Below, piece after piece: positions 7,874-17,683 of a stretch of DNA of 19,088 nt (its first letter is position 1; every line of letters starts with the position of its first letter). The notes beneath the pieces are model-generated. The model saw nothing but the letters and a program-made list of their open reading frames with translations. It ran no database searches and was not told the origin of the DNA. The stretch comes from Saccoglossus kowalevskii (lineage: Eukaryota > Hemichordata > Enteropneusta > Harrimaniidae). Where the stretch lies: the NCBI RefSeq assembly GCF_000003605.2, contig NW_003137824.1, positions 660,126 to 679,213 on the forward strand. Reading direction: 5' to 3'. The translations under genes and the position numbers were made by a program.

Positions 7874-9602
7874 GGTTTATATTGCCATTGGTCGTAAACC
7901 TTCGGAGTAGAAGTATTCCACTCAGGATGGCCATTTCATCGATTGTTTTTTTGTTAACGAGTGAATAAAAGACCGTGATTAAAATAATGGAATTCAAATG
8001 AAACATCATAGAGAAGAAAATACAAATGCAAGTGAAAACATTTGACAGCTTATCCGTTTACTTCGTTGTACATAATTTAAATAATTTATTGACAGTGAAT
8101 TATGGACCGGAAATTATCATACTAGTAAATGATTTAACCTCGAATTATGCGAATTAAAAAAATGGAATATTAATGCTTAATTTCTCTATATTGATTTATG
8201 AATGACAGAAGATTAATTCATTAATTTTCTTCGTGGCAATTATTTTCGTGCTGACTAGGTCGTTTCGGCCTTAGGGATTATTAGTCATATACGTAAAGGC
8301 TAGTTGAGAAATAAACTTTACTGCAATGTAACTACTAGTAGTTTTTAAAGCATAATTTTTAAGTTAATAAGGAGGTGAATTTGGTGATGCAATGAATTAT
8401 GAAACAAACATGGCTGAGTTCATTGAACTCGCATGTAGTTCACACATTAAAGTTCTGATGTTTTTACTAGAATCAGGTACCAAGATAAGTAATCGTTATG
8501 CCCTTAATTAATCAAAAAATAGAAATAACATCATGTTTAATTTGGCAACGCAACACATGGTAAAATCAATGAGAAAAATAGTATATGAAATGATAGTAAC
8601 GTTTGAATGTAAGCCGCTCTCTAGAAAAGTCCTGATTTGAGGAACGATTATGTCGTGGTTAAAACTGGATATGAGATACTGCAAAGATGGGAATCATCTT
8701 TGATGTGAACAGACCAGCACAAACTATCTAGTGAATACGATAATCTCACCGGTACAGTTAATAAAGTGGGACATTCCTGTCTGAAAGAGCGAAATCATTG
8801 AGACGATGTATTATGTATAGTTGTAATTATTATGTATAATTGAACTAGTACAGTAGACCGAGGTAGTCTAATTGGTATACAACTTTTTAATCTTCGCAAA
8901 TCCGTTCATACTCTTAATAATAGTCTAGAGCTTTGCAGAAAAAAACATTCAGCGCATTGGTCGGAAATGTCACTTGTTTGATGAGTCATTTGGAATCGTA
9001 AATTGCAATTTCAATACTACGATAAATATTCCTTTAAAAATCCATCATTAAATATTTAACAAAAACTACGCTGATCATCAACATCATCCGATATGTAAGA
9101 CGAGCTGATGCGGCACAATATTCAAGACTCTTTGACGAGGATGTCGATAACGATCCATGTTTGCGGGGGTTAATGGATTCCCCTTTTTCAAATAGTATGA
9201 TACTATAATGTGTGTTCTGTTTTATACAATTTAGACATCAAAATAGTGCACTGTCTATATTTGGATTTACTGCCTGTACTTGTACAGAACAAAGGAATGA
9301 TTAATTGTATAGACAATATTAGAGAAACAACAGCAATACAAATTTTAGTTATGCTCATTTCAAATTCGAAACTTCAAACCACTCAGAAAATAGAGCGAAC
9401 AAACAGAAATAGAGACGCACATCGTCATTTTCGGTATAAAGTACACGGAAGTAGTGTATTTGACATTGTTATTACCACTGGATGTCCGTAAGCCTATTAA
9501 CCAACATCCAAAAAACAACTTTAGTGGTTTGATAAAATATAATATTGTCACGGTAATTGCGTTGTAGTATGCAAAGGTTAGAATCGTAAAATGATTACGT
9601 TA
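7874..9602. other. First large intron of the EGF gene
   Basis: Between the signal-peptide exon and the first EGF exon no further cysteine-rich phase 1-1 exon could be found. One open stretch on the plus strand (9068-9208, no early ATG) reads RRADAAQYSRLFDEDVDNDP and looks more protein-like than its surroundings, but no domain is recognised and no good acceptor precedes it. The frames at 9210-9491 and 9360-9551 overlap each other and look random. Confidence 0.4.
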
Positions 9603-9603
9603 C

Positions 9604-9679
9604 CTGGTCCCAATGACGAAACCAATAGAACGCCGCCGCCGAGTAAAAATATCCACACAAGACAACTTCTCTGCGACAT
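9604..9679 (-). CDS. EGF membrane protein: signal-peptide exon
   Basis: From the ATG at 9679 the minus strand encodes MSQRSCLVWIFLLGGGVLLV and then SSLGP before donor CCAG/GTAACG in phase 1. This is a classic secretion signal: short polar start, hydrophobic core, small residues before the cleavage region. Joining to the exon at 7848 completes a Glu codon and runs into YGNRTDTCGVC. An in-frame TAA lies four codons upstream in unspliced sequence, which supports this ATG if transcription starts nearby. A phase-2 acceptor (ATATTAG, 9685-9684) lies five bases before the ATG, so upstream coding exons could also join here. With the three downstream exons the protein is signal, EGF, EGF, membrane helix and tail, with no break in frame. 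It may be a ligand precursor or small receptor; the family is not identified. Confidence 0.75.
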
Positions 9680-9845
9680 GAAGCTAATATTACATCAGTC
9701 AGTGTAGGCATTATATTTATCAGCTATCATACGGAAAGATCTCTCCGTCTATAAACAAAAACAAAACACTTATATTTGTACTGACAATTTCATTAATCAT
9801 ATCTCCATCCGGGACTTTACGTTGTCATCATAACAATCTACTCAC

Positions 9846-9862
9846 GGCAACGAGCGCAGCAT
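9846..9862 (-). CDS. Candidate short first exon (MLRSLP) of EGF gene
   Basis: On the minus strand ATGCTGCGCTCGTTGCC is followed by a strong donor GTGAGT and ends in phase 2. The acceptor five bases before the 9679 ATG has the matching phase, so the join would read MLRSLPFMSQRSC and extend the signal peptide by seven residues (eight if the next Met is counted), through an intron of about 160 bp. The acceptor has a poor pyrimidine tract, and the exon could equally be untranslated or spurious. Transcript data would decide between this start and the ATG at 9679. Confidence 0.3.
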
Positions 9863-12344
9863 TGACTTGGTTCCCCCAAAGCAAGGTCTCCGCGATGAAT
9901 ATAATATTGTTGACACACAGTACTGTATTATGGCTGTAGCTGGAAATACACAGCCAACTTTGGTTATCGTAGTTATGACAATTTTCGCAGTACTTATAAT
10001 CGGCCTCCTACGTTCTGAGCGTCGAGATGAATCATTTGTTAGAACAATCTTAAATTATACATGTACATTTTTTGCCTTGAATGAGTTGACTCACTCACAT
10101 ACATTATTATTATTTGAATATGATAATAACCCACGAATCATGATATTGCGTAGAAGATAATGTATATTTAGGTGACGCTGTCATCACAACCGTATATAAA
10201 ATATGGCTTTTTTGAATATCATACTATTATACGAATGTTGCGTTGCTAATTACATCATAGTTAAAAAGACTCATTTGCGCATCTGAATATGCGCATGTTA
10301 TATTTCTACACGTCTAAGTATTATCTCAAATCTATATTCATGAGGTTATTTCTACTTTCTACTTCTTGCTCATCCAAGTGGAAACTATTTCCCTTTTTTC
10401 CATAATGATTCTAACTGTTCAGGACAAGGTAATATGTTTTTATTTTCGCTCAGCCATTTCGAAATACCTCTTCAAAATAAATAGTGGTGACTCATGAATA
10501 ATCGCAACTAACCGTGTCAGAAGGTTTGCACTAAAACTCACAAAGCATATGTGTAACCCGTATTTTCGCATTTTCGTAGCTATCTCAATTTCGCACGTAA
10601 TTGTCGGTGACTAAATACATGTCCACGTCCGTGATAACATGGATGAATGACATCGCCGTAAATTCATCCAAGCATTTATTGCATCTGATCCCACTTCCTT
10701 CGCTTAACCAACAAACGGTGTCGAATCGATAAATCACACAGCGAGTTCTACGACCAGTCTGAGCCGTGAATACAACTAAAGTATAATGTTTCGAATCGAA
10801 TCACCTACGAAATGAACAACATTCCACGAAGTACGGTGTAATCGAGGGACAATTTGTTTACCTACAACATGCATGATGGTTGGCCGGAAACTAGCACAGA
10901 TGACAACACCTTCACAGATTGCATTAAAATACAACCGACCAAGATCAACAGTAAACAGAATATGATGTTTTATTTAATCGCCCCCCCCCAAAAAAAACGA
11001 ACAAATTTGCATAATGAGTAGTATGATCAAGTGACATAACTACCGGAAACGATTTTCGTCGTTTAACTGTAGTGTGTTAAACGGGTGAACGGTAGGGGAA
11101 ATTAACGAAGATGACAAGACGAAAATTGCATACAAGTCATGAATGTTAATTATCACATCATACAGTCGGCTTTGCTGGCACGCTAATGGAACTTCATGAT
11201 GAAACAGTAAATTAATTCTGACAAAGAAAATAAGATAACAACTAACAACGTGAAGATGAATAAACAGAGCAAGAAGAGCGGGAATTTTGTTATCATTTTT
11301 ATGAGTAATGAATGCTTCAGTGTTCTTGGCGACATCTCTTAGAATCTACATTCAGTCATTTTATCCATAAATGGTCACTGTTTCTGACGGATCAACGAAT
11401 AATATAAATGACAGCACTAGGAGTCATATAACATGACAGTAATCATACAAACGCGAAACCAAAAATTTGTAAAACATACTGTTCTAATTGCAGCTAATTT
11501 ATCACAAAACGATGTCAATATCATACTATATTCGACTAACAAAATATACTAGTAATCATTGGTAATACGTAGTACCAGTACGGTGGTATACCATGGGACC
11601 AAAGGTGTTCCTTTTAATATGGGGCTACTCGTTGATGATATAAGCGGGCTCAGATTATTAAATCTCCATGACATAGTCAGGGCGAGCTCCTGGTCTAATC
11701 ATAATGCGACGCAAAGGTCAACTCAGGAGATAATCTGACACAGTTACTGTACCTAATATTTGTGTTTTGCCTAATGGCGACAATTACTCAAGGCCAAACC
11801 AATCAAGTACCCAGGAACACATACACGTCATCGGTGTAGTACAACGAGTTTGACAAATATTACGATGACACGAAACGCTCTAAATTTATAGCCGAAAATA
11901 ACGATCTTTAATCAATCAAACACGAATAATTAAAGCGACCTCATCTCAGTTAGGTCACCATCTCCTGGGGATATATGTCACTTATATGTGATTTTGACAA
12001 ATGACTTTAATTGTTCAATAACCGCCAATCACTTGAACGGTGACGGACGTACAAAGCGATCCTTGATTACATAAAATATGACGCATCAGTCGACAGGAAG
12101 TTGTACTTCAAGTAAATATCACGTGACACACAACATAGCGATTGTCATCACAACATGTGACAATGTTGACCGATTTCATTTTTCGATATCGTCACACCGT
12201 GACTGACGGGCCCTGCAATTATATGTTAATATAATCGCTATAATAAATAATGCTACTAAAACAACTTCCAATGATGCATATATAAATGTGTGTGTATATT
12301 TACGCCGTATAGTGTATTTATAAACTACTATGGGTTGTCAACTT
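9863..12344. other. Long gene-poor stretch
   Basis: No gene can be supported. A plus frame at 9867-10160 holds one hydrophobic segment (TLVIVVMTIFAVLIIGLL) but no recognised domain. A poly-C run followed by poly-A lies near 10980-10998. Small hairpins occur: TGCGCAT/ATGCGCA at about 10277-10296, and GTTTAAC/GTTAAAC (11061-11082) nested within CTACCG/CGGTAG (11040-11095). An imperfect inverted pair, TCAGATTAT..TCTCC against GGAGATAATCTGA, lies at about 11650-11740. These may be traces of old elements. Confidence 0.45.
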
Positions 12345-12585
12345 CTCTGAACTAGTGTGTGCAGTTAAATTTAAAATGCATGTATTGTCGTGTTGTAACT
12401 GTCCAGACAGTGTGTGTACAACGCAATAACCTCATGCTCACTGCATTTGGAATTTCTTACTATACGTTGTTCAGAATTTTGAGCCAATGTTTGCAGTTAA
12501 TATGCATGTAATGTCGTCCGAGAACTGTCGAGACTGTATACGTGCAACGTTTTTGATGTACATACACTTCGTATCTCAATCAATA
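12345..12585. repeat. Diverged direct duplication of about 125 bp
   Basis: Copy one (about 12345-12460) and copy two (about 12476-12585) align in the same direction through shared blocks. These are TTTGCAGTTAA/TGTGCAGTTAA, ATGCATGTAATGTCGT/ATGCATGTATTGTCGT, AACTGTC.AGAC and GT.CAACG. The spacing between matching blocks is about 130 bases, with small gaps. There is no coding character. It is an old tandem duplication or two copies of a short repeat. Confidence 0.6.
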
Positions 12586-12663
12586 CGTCACCTACACGGA
12601 AGGACATTCAATGGGTGGGGATGGCTTCGTAAGAAATGATGCAGTATTTTGAAACCTTATTCT

Positions 12664-12749
12664 ATGATACCACCAACATTTACAAAATCCGATATGTAGA
12701 TTTTTCATAGATTCAGTCACAGTATTTTGTACCCTGTTGGTGGGATTAT
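12664..12749. repeat. Imperfect inverted repeat with 25-bp arms
   Basis: ATGATACCACCAACATTTAC with the following AAAAT (12664-12688) matches the reverse complement of 12724-12749 (ATAATCCCACCAACAGGGTAC followed by AAAAT) at about four of five positions. The arms are separated by about 35 bases, giving a fold-back structure. It may be a small MITE or hairpin element. Part of it touches the 3' end of a minus-strand open frame (12746-13030), which shows no domain. Confidence 0.5.
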
Positions 12750-13130
12750 TTCTCACTTATACTATTCATCAAGTAGAGTAACACTGGATATTCTACACCG
12801 TCTGAGAGAAAAACGACCCAGAGTTCACGGTTGACTCGCATACTGTTGATGATGACAATACATCTCATTGAATTTGATGGGCCGATTATTTTATTTTTTG
12901 ACATTGACTTTTGAGAATCGTCCTGAAATACAGTGTTTGCGCAGTTTGTTGTCTCATTTGATGCTTCTATGCATAATATACTCCATAGAGATGAAATATG
13001 ACATGGAAATCGTTCTGGGATGAAAGTCACGTGTTAGGATTCAAGAAACGTAACGACAAAGAAAAGGATGTTGTATATAGACACCGTCCCAAATGAGCTG
13101 TCTGAAACAAATCTTATCGAAGAGCTGTTA

Positions 13131-13146
13131 CATGCGCATGCGTATG
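13131..13146. promoter_or_regulatory. NRF1-type palindromic site
   Basis: CATGCGCATGCGTATG contains the GCGCATGCG palindromic core bound by NRF1, a promoter-proximal factor of animals. A second copy lies 238 bases away at 13369. No start site can be placed from it alone. Confidence 0.35.
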
Positions 13147-13263
13147 AGTTTAATTAAGTTAAATTATCCATTAATTTGTAAATTAGTATTTTGACACATA
13201 TTCCAGTAACGGAATTTTGGGAGAAAATCGTAGAATATAGTTGACACGTTAATTTACACTCAC

Positions 13264-13376
13264 CTGGGCGACGAACAGGGCTGGTTATCTGTGTCTCCAT
13301 TTGCAGTGTTTTCATTTTCGTCAATGACAAGCAAATGATGAAATGTGAAGAAGTAAACTAATAGGACAATGCGCAT
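13264..13376 (-). CDS. Signal-peptide first exon of a secreted protein
   Basis: From the ATG at 13376 the minus strand encodes MRIVLLVYFFTFHHLLVID, a good secretion signal, then an acidic, Asn-rich stretch ENENTANGDTDNQPCSSP before donor AG/GTGAGT (coding phase 2, 37 codons plus two bases). The GC-rich start overlaps an NRF1-type site, as is common at animal promoters. The next exon is uncertain. A strong acceptor at about 12810 (GTTTTTCTCTCAG) would give RCRISSVTLLDE and stop. The acceptor at 9685 would fuse it in frame to the EGF gene, but that would leave the second hydrophobic core internal. It is a separate small secreted protein or an alternative 5' exon; no family is recognised. Confidence 0.45.
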
Positions 13377-13383
13377 GCGTGAG
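13369..13383. promoter_or_regulatory. NRF1-type site at the 13376 start
   Basis: ATGCGCATGCGTGAG contains the GCGCATGCG core and overlaps the ATG of the signal-peptide exon on the minus strand. A CpG-containing GGGGGCGCTGTG lies just upstream (13402-13413). NRF1 sites often mark transcription starts of TATA-less animal promoters. Confidence 0.4.
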
Positions 13384-13413
13384 TTCGAATTCTTAAATTC
13401 CGGGGGCGCTGTG

Positions 13414-14630
13414 AAACCCGGCTGCTGGGGTCATTAACCCTACAAGAAGATAATCCGTTTTGACTTCATGCCGACAAACAAGAAGATGAATCGTAGTATT
13501 ATCTGTGTCGATGGTTGATCGGCCATGAAAGATTGTTCCATCCAGGGCTCGATGCATCTACTACTGTGAAACGGAAGCAGCAACATTGAAATGACGTAAT
13601 AAGGACGTATTATCTATAAATAATCCATCCTCAGGCACATGAGACCCATTCTAATCAAGAGTCACAATCTAGTCAGAAATTACAGGAGAATTGTATTTAT
13701 TTATTTCAGAACTAAAAGAATACATTAAACACTAACTCGTCAATTAATAACATTAAAGCGCTGCCTTAGTAACCTAGTCTGCGCTGGGCGTGTTGGGAGA
13801 TTATTTTGCTATGGGTGACGACAATCAAACCGGCAATCATATTGTGTACGCTCGACTTTGATGTAAATGATATGTGATTTGCACCTGTACTGGCGCGGAA
13901 CAAGTGGACACGATTTCCGGCCATGTCCACGAACACGAAAATCCAATTGAATTGAGCGTAAGTGAATTGATTGCATGCAGTATCAGGGCACAATAACACG
14001 AATCGTAAAAAGACGATTCAATAGTCCGAGGCAAGTTTGTTGTTTGACCACCTGAACTACAGATTGCGAAGTGGGATTTTTATTACAAATCATTTGATAA
14101 ATAAGCTAAAATGGCGGGCCGATACAATGTTTCGTCTCAGGAGATTGTGTGTTTTTGCATAAAGGGGCAGCAAGGTGTTTTTTTATAACTACTCCGGCAA
14201 AATAGCAACCGATTTACTCGGAATGATTTGAAGAAGCCGGAGCCGAGTATACCATGAACTGTTGGCCAGTTCTTTACAGATTCGCTGAGAAAGTAAAACT
14301 CGACAATTCATCGACGGTGCAAACGACATTAATTAAACGGGCGCCGTTTGCAATATTAATTTGCAATATGTTTATGTTTGATTTAAATATAGGCTGTGAT
14401 CACTGTACTCCATTAACCGACGTGTAAAACCTTGTATGGAAATATACTACTAGTACCTTCGTATACTTATGCAGGCCGGGGACACGTCAAACATGTCGTA
14501 ACTGTGATTTACCAGTACCAGGCTTACATAAATAAAAATATATACGCGCAAATGAGACAAACAGATATGATAATATATTTTTCTATAGTCAGAAAATCAG
14601 TCACGTCGTTGAATAGTGATTTGTCAAAAC
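13414..14630. other. Intergenic stretch without a firm gene
   Basis: Nothing firm. The minus frames at 13766-13999 and 13837-14034 overlap and lack domains. A 49-codon minus frame (ATG near 13586) begins MLLLPFHSSRC and has one hydrophobic stretch, unidentified. On the plus strand AAAATGGCGGGCC (about 14108) is a YY1/Kozak-like start reading MAGRYNVSSQEIVCFC and ending after about 26 codons; it could be a first exon, but no partner is proven. A CRE-like TGACGTAA lies near 13592. Confidence 0.35.
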
Positions 14631-14633
14631 CGT

Positions 14634-14733
14634 GTCACGTGGTCACATGACGTTTCCTATATTACCACAATAGAAACAGACAATCAGCGTAGCGCTCGCT
14701 AGAAATGTAAAAATGACGTCGCGCACCACGTGA
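14634..14733. promoter_or_regulatory. E-box and CRE cluster
   Basis: GTCACGTG (14634-14641) is directly followed by GTCACATGAC (14642-14651), two bHLH-type E-box sites back to back. TGACGTC (14714-14720) is a CRE-type site and CACGTG recurs at 14727-14732. The concentration within 100 bases exceeds the rest of the window and it stands 80 bases before the zinc-finger-like exon. It is a candidate promoter or enhancer; direction is unknown. Confidence 0.35.
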
Positions 14734-14810
14734 TATTGTGAATTCGATATGCTGTCTGCTGCTTGTTGGGTATCTTCCGCGCGCAACTGGACATTTCTAT
14801 TTCATTTCAG

Positions 14811-15028
14811 AAGAAAAACTGAAAAAACATGTGAAAACAAAGATGCATCGAGATAAAGGAAGGAGCACCTGGATGTTTTTATATTTGTTTTTCGAGCATA
14901 TAGGGACATTGTATATGAGCTGCTATCGGCTGATATTACACTGTCTGAGCGTAATAAACACTGGCGGAAGATGTAATGTAAACTTAAAAATAAAATTTAA
15001 ACTCAACAAGTCGTGCTTTTGTTTTTAA
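14811..15028 (+). CDS. Possible terminal exon with C-terminal half of a C2H2 finger
   Basis: A good acceptor (TTTCTATTTCATTTCAG, ending at 14810) opens a frame in phase 1 that reads EKLKKHVKTKMHRDKGR and runs to a stop at 15026-15028. Leu, then His three residues on, then a second His after five more residues match the helix half of a C2H2 zinc finger with an L-x2-H-x5-H ending, and basic residues follow. The cysteine half would have to come from an upstream exon that was not identified. Beyond about codon 20 the sequence is not domain-like and two AATAAA hexamers occur (14953 and 14989), so the true end may be earlier. It may also be a decayed fragment. Confidence 0.3.
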
Positions 15029-16261
15029 AGGACCATAAAATAAGAGTAAAAATCTTTACTTTTTTTACAGTTTCTTATTGTTCACCTCAATAGCTAAAGA
15101 CAAAGTTTATATAAATAAGGATCAATAATGAACCTTCGCCTTATGTGTGAGAGAGAAAATTGAGAAATTAAAATTTCCTACCTCATGTTTCTCTGGGTAA
15201 GTACATTTTAGTTACTAAATCATCATAATATTGACAATCATTATATACGCCTGTCTTGACATGATAAAATACAGGTTTTAGGATGTCAGGTATGTTGAAA
15301 ACTATGTTACATGTTTAGTAAAAACTAGCACGGCACTTGAAACAAAAAAACAAACAAAAACAAAACAAAAAAGCAATGACCAATTTTAGCACAAATCTAT
15401 TTTGTAATATATATCATGTAGACCTGTGAACAGTTGAATTAAAAAAAACAAGCCTCCCACGACATGTTTCAAAGAAAATTTTACCAAATAACTGATTATA
15501 ACCAAGCAATTAAATTCTCCGTCTTTCCTAATCTTTGCCTCCTAATGAAGACAGTCCCTCATCTATACAACTGAATATATGTCGATGTTAACAAATCCGT
15601 GGAGTGAACAAGTACAAATTATAATGAAAGCTATGCAGATATTATTTAATGAAGTCATTTTTTCATTTGACAGACTCGGTCGATCGTGCAATCGCATCTC
15701 AGAGCAGTGCTATGACAATTAGAGTATCGCTGGCAGTGTAGCATAGTCGTGAAGTCAGAGACATCAATCATGCGTTGCACACACAAAGCATCTCAGGAAT
15801 CTATGATTGTTCAACCAATGCAAATTAGAGAAATGCAGTAGAAATCCCCCACGCAGAGAACTATGGTAAGTTGTAGCTACCTCCCCTGATGGGTCTACAT
15901 AATATTATGACTGACCAGTCATTCGATAGATTATTGGCGCTGGACCCATGTGAAGAGAACTGTGTATAGTATCCTATTCAAAGTTTGAAAATTAAAAACG
16001 TCAAAATGTTGTTAGTACAAGAAAAGTTGAAAGAAGCGAACTTCTATACTATAGGTTTCACACCACAAGTTAATTATATCAATGCATTAGGTCACATAAG
16101 TGTCCATAAATTAATATCTCTACAATCTATTTAAATCCTTATATGTGTAAAACAAAAGCGTGTTATCTCCATATGAACATCTGGGATAGCTTAGGTCACC
16201 ATTTTCTTCTCACTCAGATCGCTCAATAACCATCATAAATACAGACACGTGTAACATGTAA
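15029..16261. other. Non-coding stretch
   Basis: No gene supported. An A-rich run with (CAAAA)-like repeats lies at about 15340-15372. A core ACAGTCCCTC of the dispersed motif occurs at 15551-15560. GC content rises at 15670-15960 but no open frame or splice pair could be made convincing there. Confidence 0.4.
15551..15560 (-). repeat. Short copy of the ACAGTCCCTC motif
   Basis: Ten of the eleven core bases of the dispersed motif (74-90, 2328-2338) are present, followed by ATCTATAC, which resembles the TCTATAGT extension at 74-90. A match this short is only suggestive. Confidence 0.3.
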
Positions 16262-16345
16262 AACACGCAACTAACGATATTCGAACTCACGACACGACAA
16301 AAATGTGCCTCGCTATAACGAAGCTACAACGCACTATCCCACAAT
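16262..16345 (-). mobile_element. Possible tRNA-derived SINE remnant
   Basis: On the minus strand GATAGTGCGTTGTAGCTTCG leads through GTTATAGCGAGGC to GTCGTGAGTTCGAATATCG. The GAGTTCGAAT block matches a Pol III B box and the first part resembles a degenerate D arm/A box at suitable distance. The anticodon arm does not fold well, so this is not a tRNA gene. The GCCTCGCTATAACGAA stretch on the plus strand also resembles the end of the MITE at 1712, which is an alternative origin. Confidence 0.3.
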
Positions 16346-17597
16346 GCATAGTTTGAAACAGCGTGTGGTGATTGCGCAATTCTAATCTCTGACGTCACAA
16401 ACAACATGCAAACAATTTCAGAAATAAATTGCATATTTGCTGATCACGCAACAACAGGTGATGCATCTTTCGACAATGCACACGCGTTTTACAACTTACT
16501 AATATATTTCCAGCACCACTACCATTAACAATTGTTCTGTCAAGATTGTAGATATATTTACCAAAGTATTCATCTGACATAGTGACAACAACGAATATAA
16601 TCAAGCCATTGTTCCTCGTTATATCAGACAACATGTCTGCTAGAGCAAGTGTCGTACTGTACATACTGATTTGAAGGGATCAAGAAAAATACCTTGACCC
16701 TGTGAACAAATTATGATATTAGTCATACCCTTTGTTGTAACGTGTATTGTTCACAGCTTTGGTTTCAACATAGTCGTGAAAGTATTTATGATCTTCGTGT
16801 TGCGTATAATAATGCATTTCGTTTATTCCTTGGTCGGCCCAGGGACTGTAGTGCTAGCGGTATGTTTGTGTGCTCCAACATTCCCACATTTAATGCCCTA
16901 TGCGCGTCTTACTAAAAGTGATAATAGAATCGTTGCAGTGCTTTTATCAACAGGCACGCATTTATGTTTGAAGTGTTATGTTCTGTGCCGTAAACTTATG
17001 TATACGCCACAGCTACGCTAGAACAATGAATTTATTTATTAGTCAATTTGTTTGTTTATTTGTTTATATTCCTTGTTTTGTTGTTGTTGTTGTTTTTAAT
17101 ATGGGACATACGAACTTTTCACTTTATATCCTGCAATAAAGATTTAATAAGAAAATAAATAATAGCCCGAGAAATTACATCGGCCTTTAAGGTAAATCTG
17201 GTCATGTCCTGTACACCTGTCCTGTGATTTGCTTGTGCTCACCACCTACTAGAAATCCTGAGGCAATGAACTGAATGAAAGAAAAATATGTAATTTTACA
17301 GGAAATAAAAACGATGGGAGACGACATCATAAAATGCTGAGTTGGCATCTCTCGGATCAAAAATGTCGAAAACAGGCTGTTGTGGTGTTGATTTCGAATC
17401 AGCAAACAAAATCTCTTGCTTTATACTTGTCGAATTCGTACTCACCACACGTGGTACGAGTTATAAATACATGACTAAGTTGTCTGATATTGCCAAACAT
17501 ATGATAGTAAATGGAAGTACCCAAAAGAATTGTGCCAATGTCATTGAAATAGTCTGAAAAATTATATCTAGTACATTATCAATAGTGGTGCTAGATC
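16346..17597. other. Stretch with uncertain open frames
   Basis: Three frames were considered. The minus frame 16395-16664 reads NNGLIIFVVVTMSDEYFG after a possible acceptor (TGCTCTAGCAG) and ends at a possible donor (ATTA/GTAAGT). It faintly recalls the central strand of a VWA fold, but the match is too weak to call. The plus frame 16713-17021 is hydrophobic without a known domain. The plus frame 17342-17557 and the minus frame 17202-17405 overlap. A TTTG/TTG-rich tract lies at 17047-17093. Confidence 0.3.
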
Positions 17598-17620
17598 AAT
17601 CAGATTAAAATAAGATCATG

Positions 17621-17683
<63 letters not shown>

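Noticed and set aside
7444-7968. Longest open frame in the window (174 codons, plus strand)
   Set aside because: It lies antisense to the two EGF exons and their short intron; its composition is explained by the cysteine-rich minus-strand coding sequence, and it has no domain.
8852-8885. tRNA-like A box (GAGGTAGTCTAATTGGTATAC)
   Set aside because: No B box or foldable arms follow at suitable distance, so it is probably a chance match.
9867-10160. 97-codon plus frame with a membrane-like segment
   Set aside because: One hydrophobic stretch is expected by chance in AT-rich DNA; no splice partner, domain or codon bias supports it, and it overlaps the candidate minus-strand first exon.
10277-10296. 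TGCGCAT...ATGCGCA palindrome as an NRF1 promoter site
   Set aside because: The halves are separated by a spacer and do not form the compact GCGCATGCGC core; no start or exon is nearby.
12746-13030. 94-codon minus frame
   Set aside because: No domain, overlaps a fold-back repeat at its 3' end, and contains internal splice-like signals in incompatible phases.
16395-16664. Minus frame with NNGLIIFVVVT as a second VWA piece
   Set aside because: The resemblance to the VWA central strand is too short, the MIDAS Asp is absent, and it lies on the opposite strand to the better VWA fragment.
16713-17021. 102-codon hydrophobic plus frame
   Set aside because: No recognisable motif; T-rich sequence yields hydrophobic codons by default, and no conserved feature or gene context supports it.
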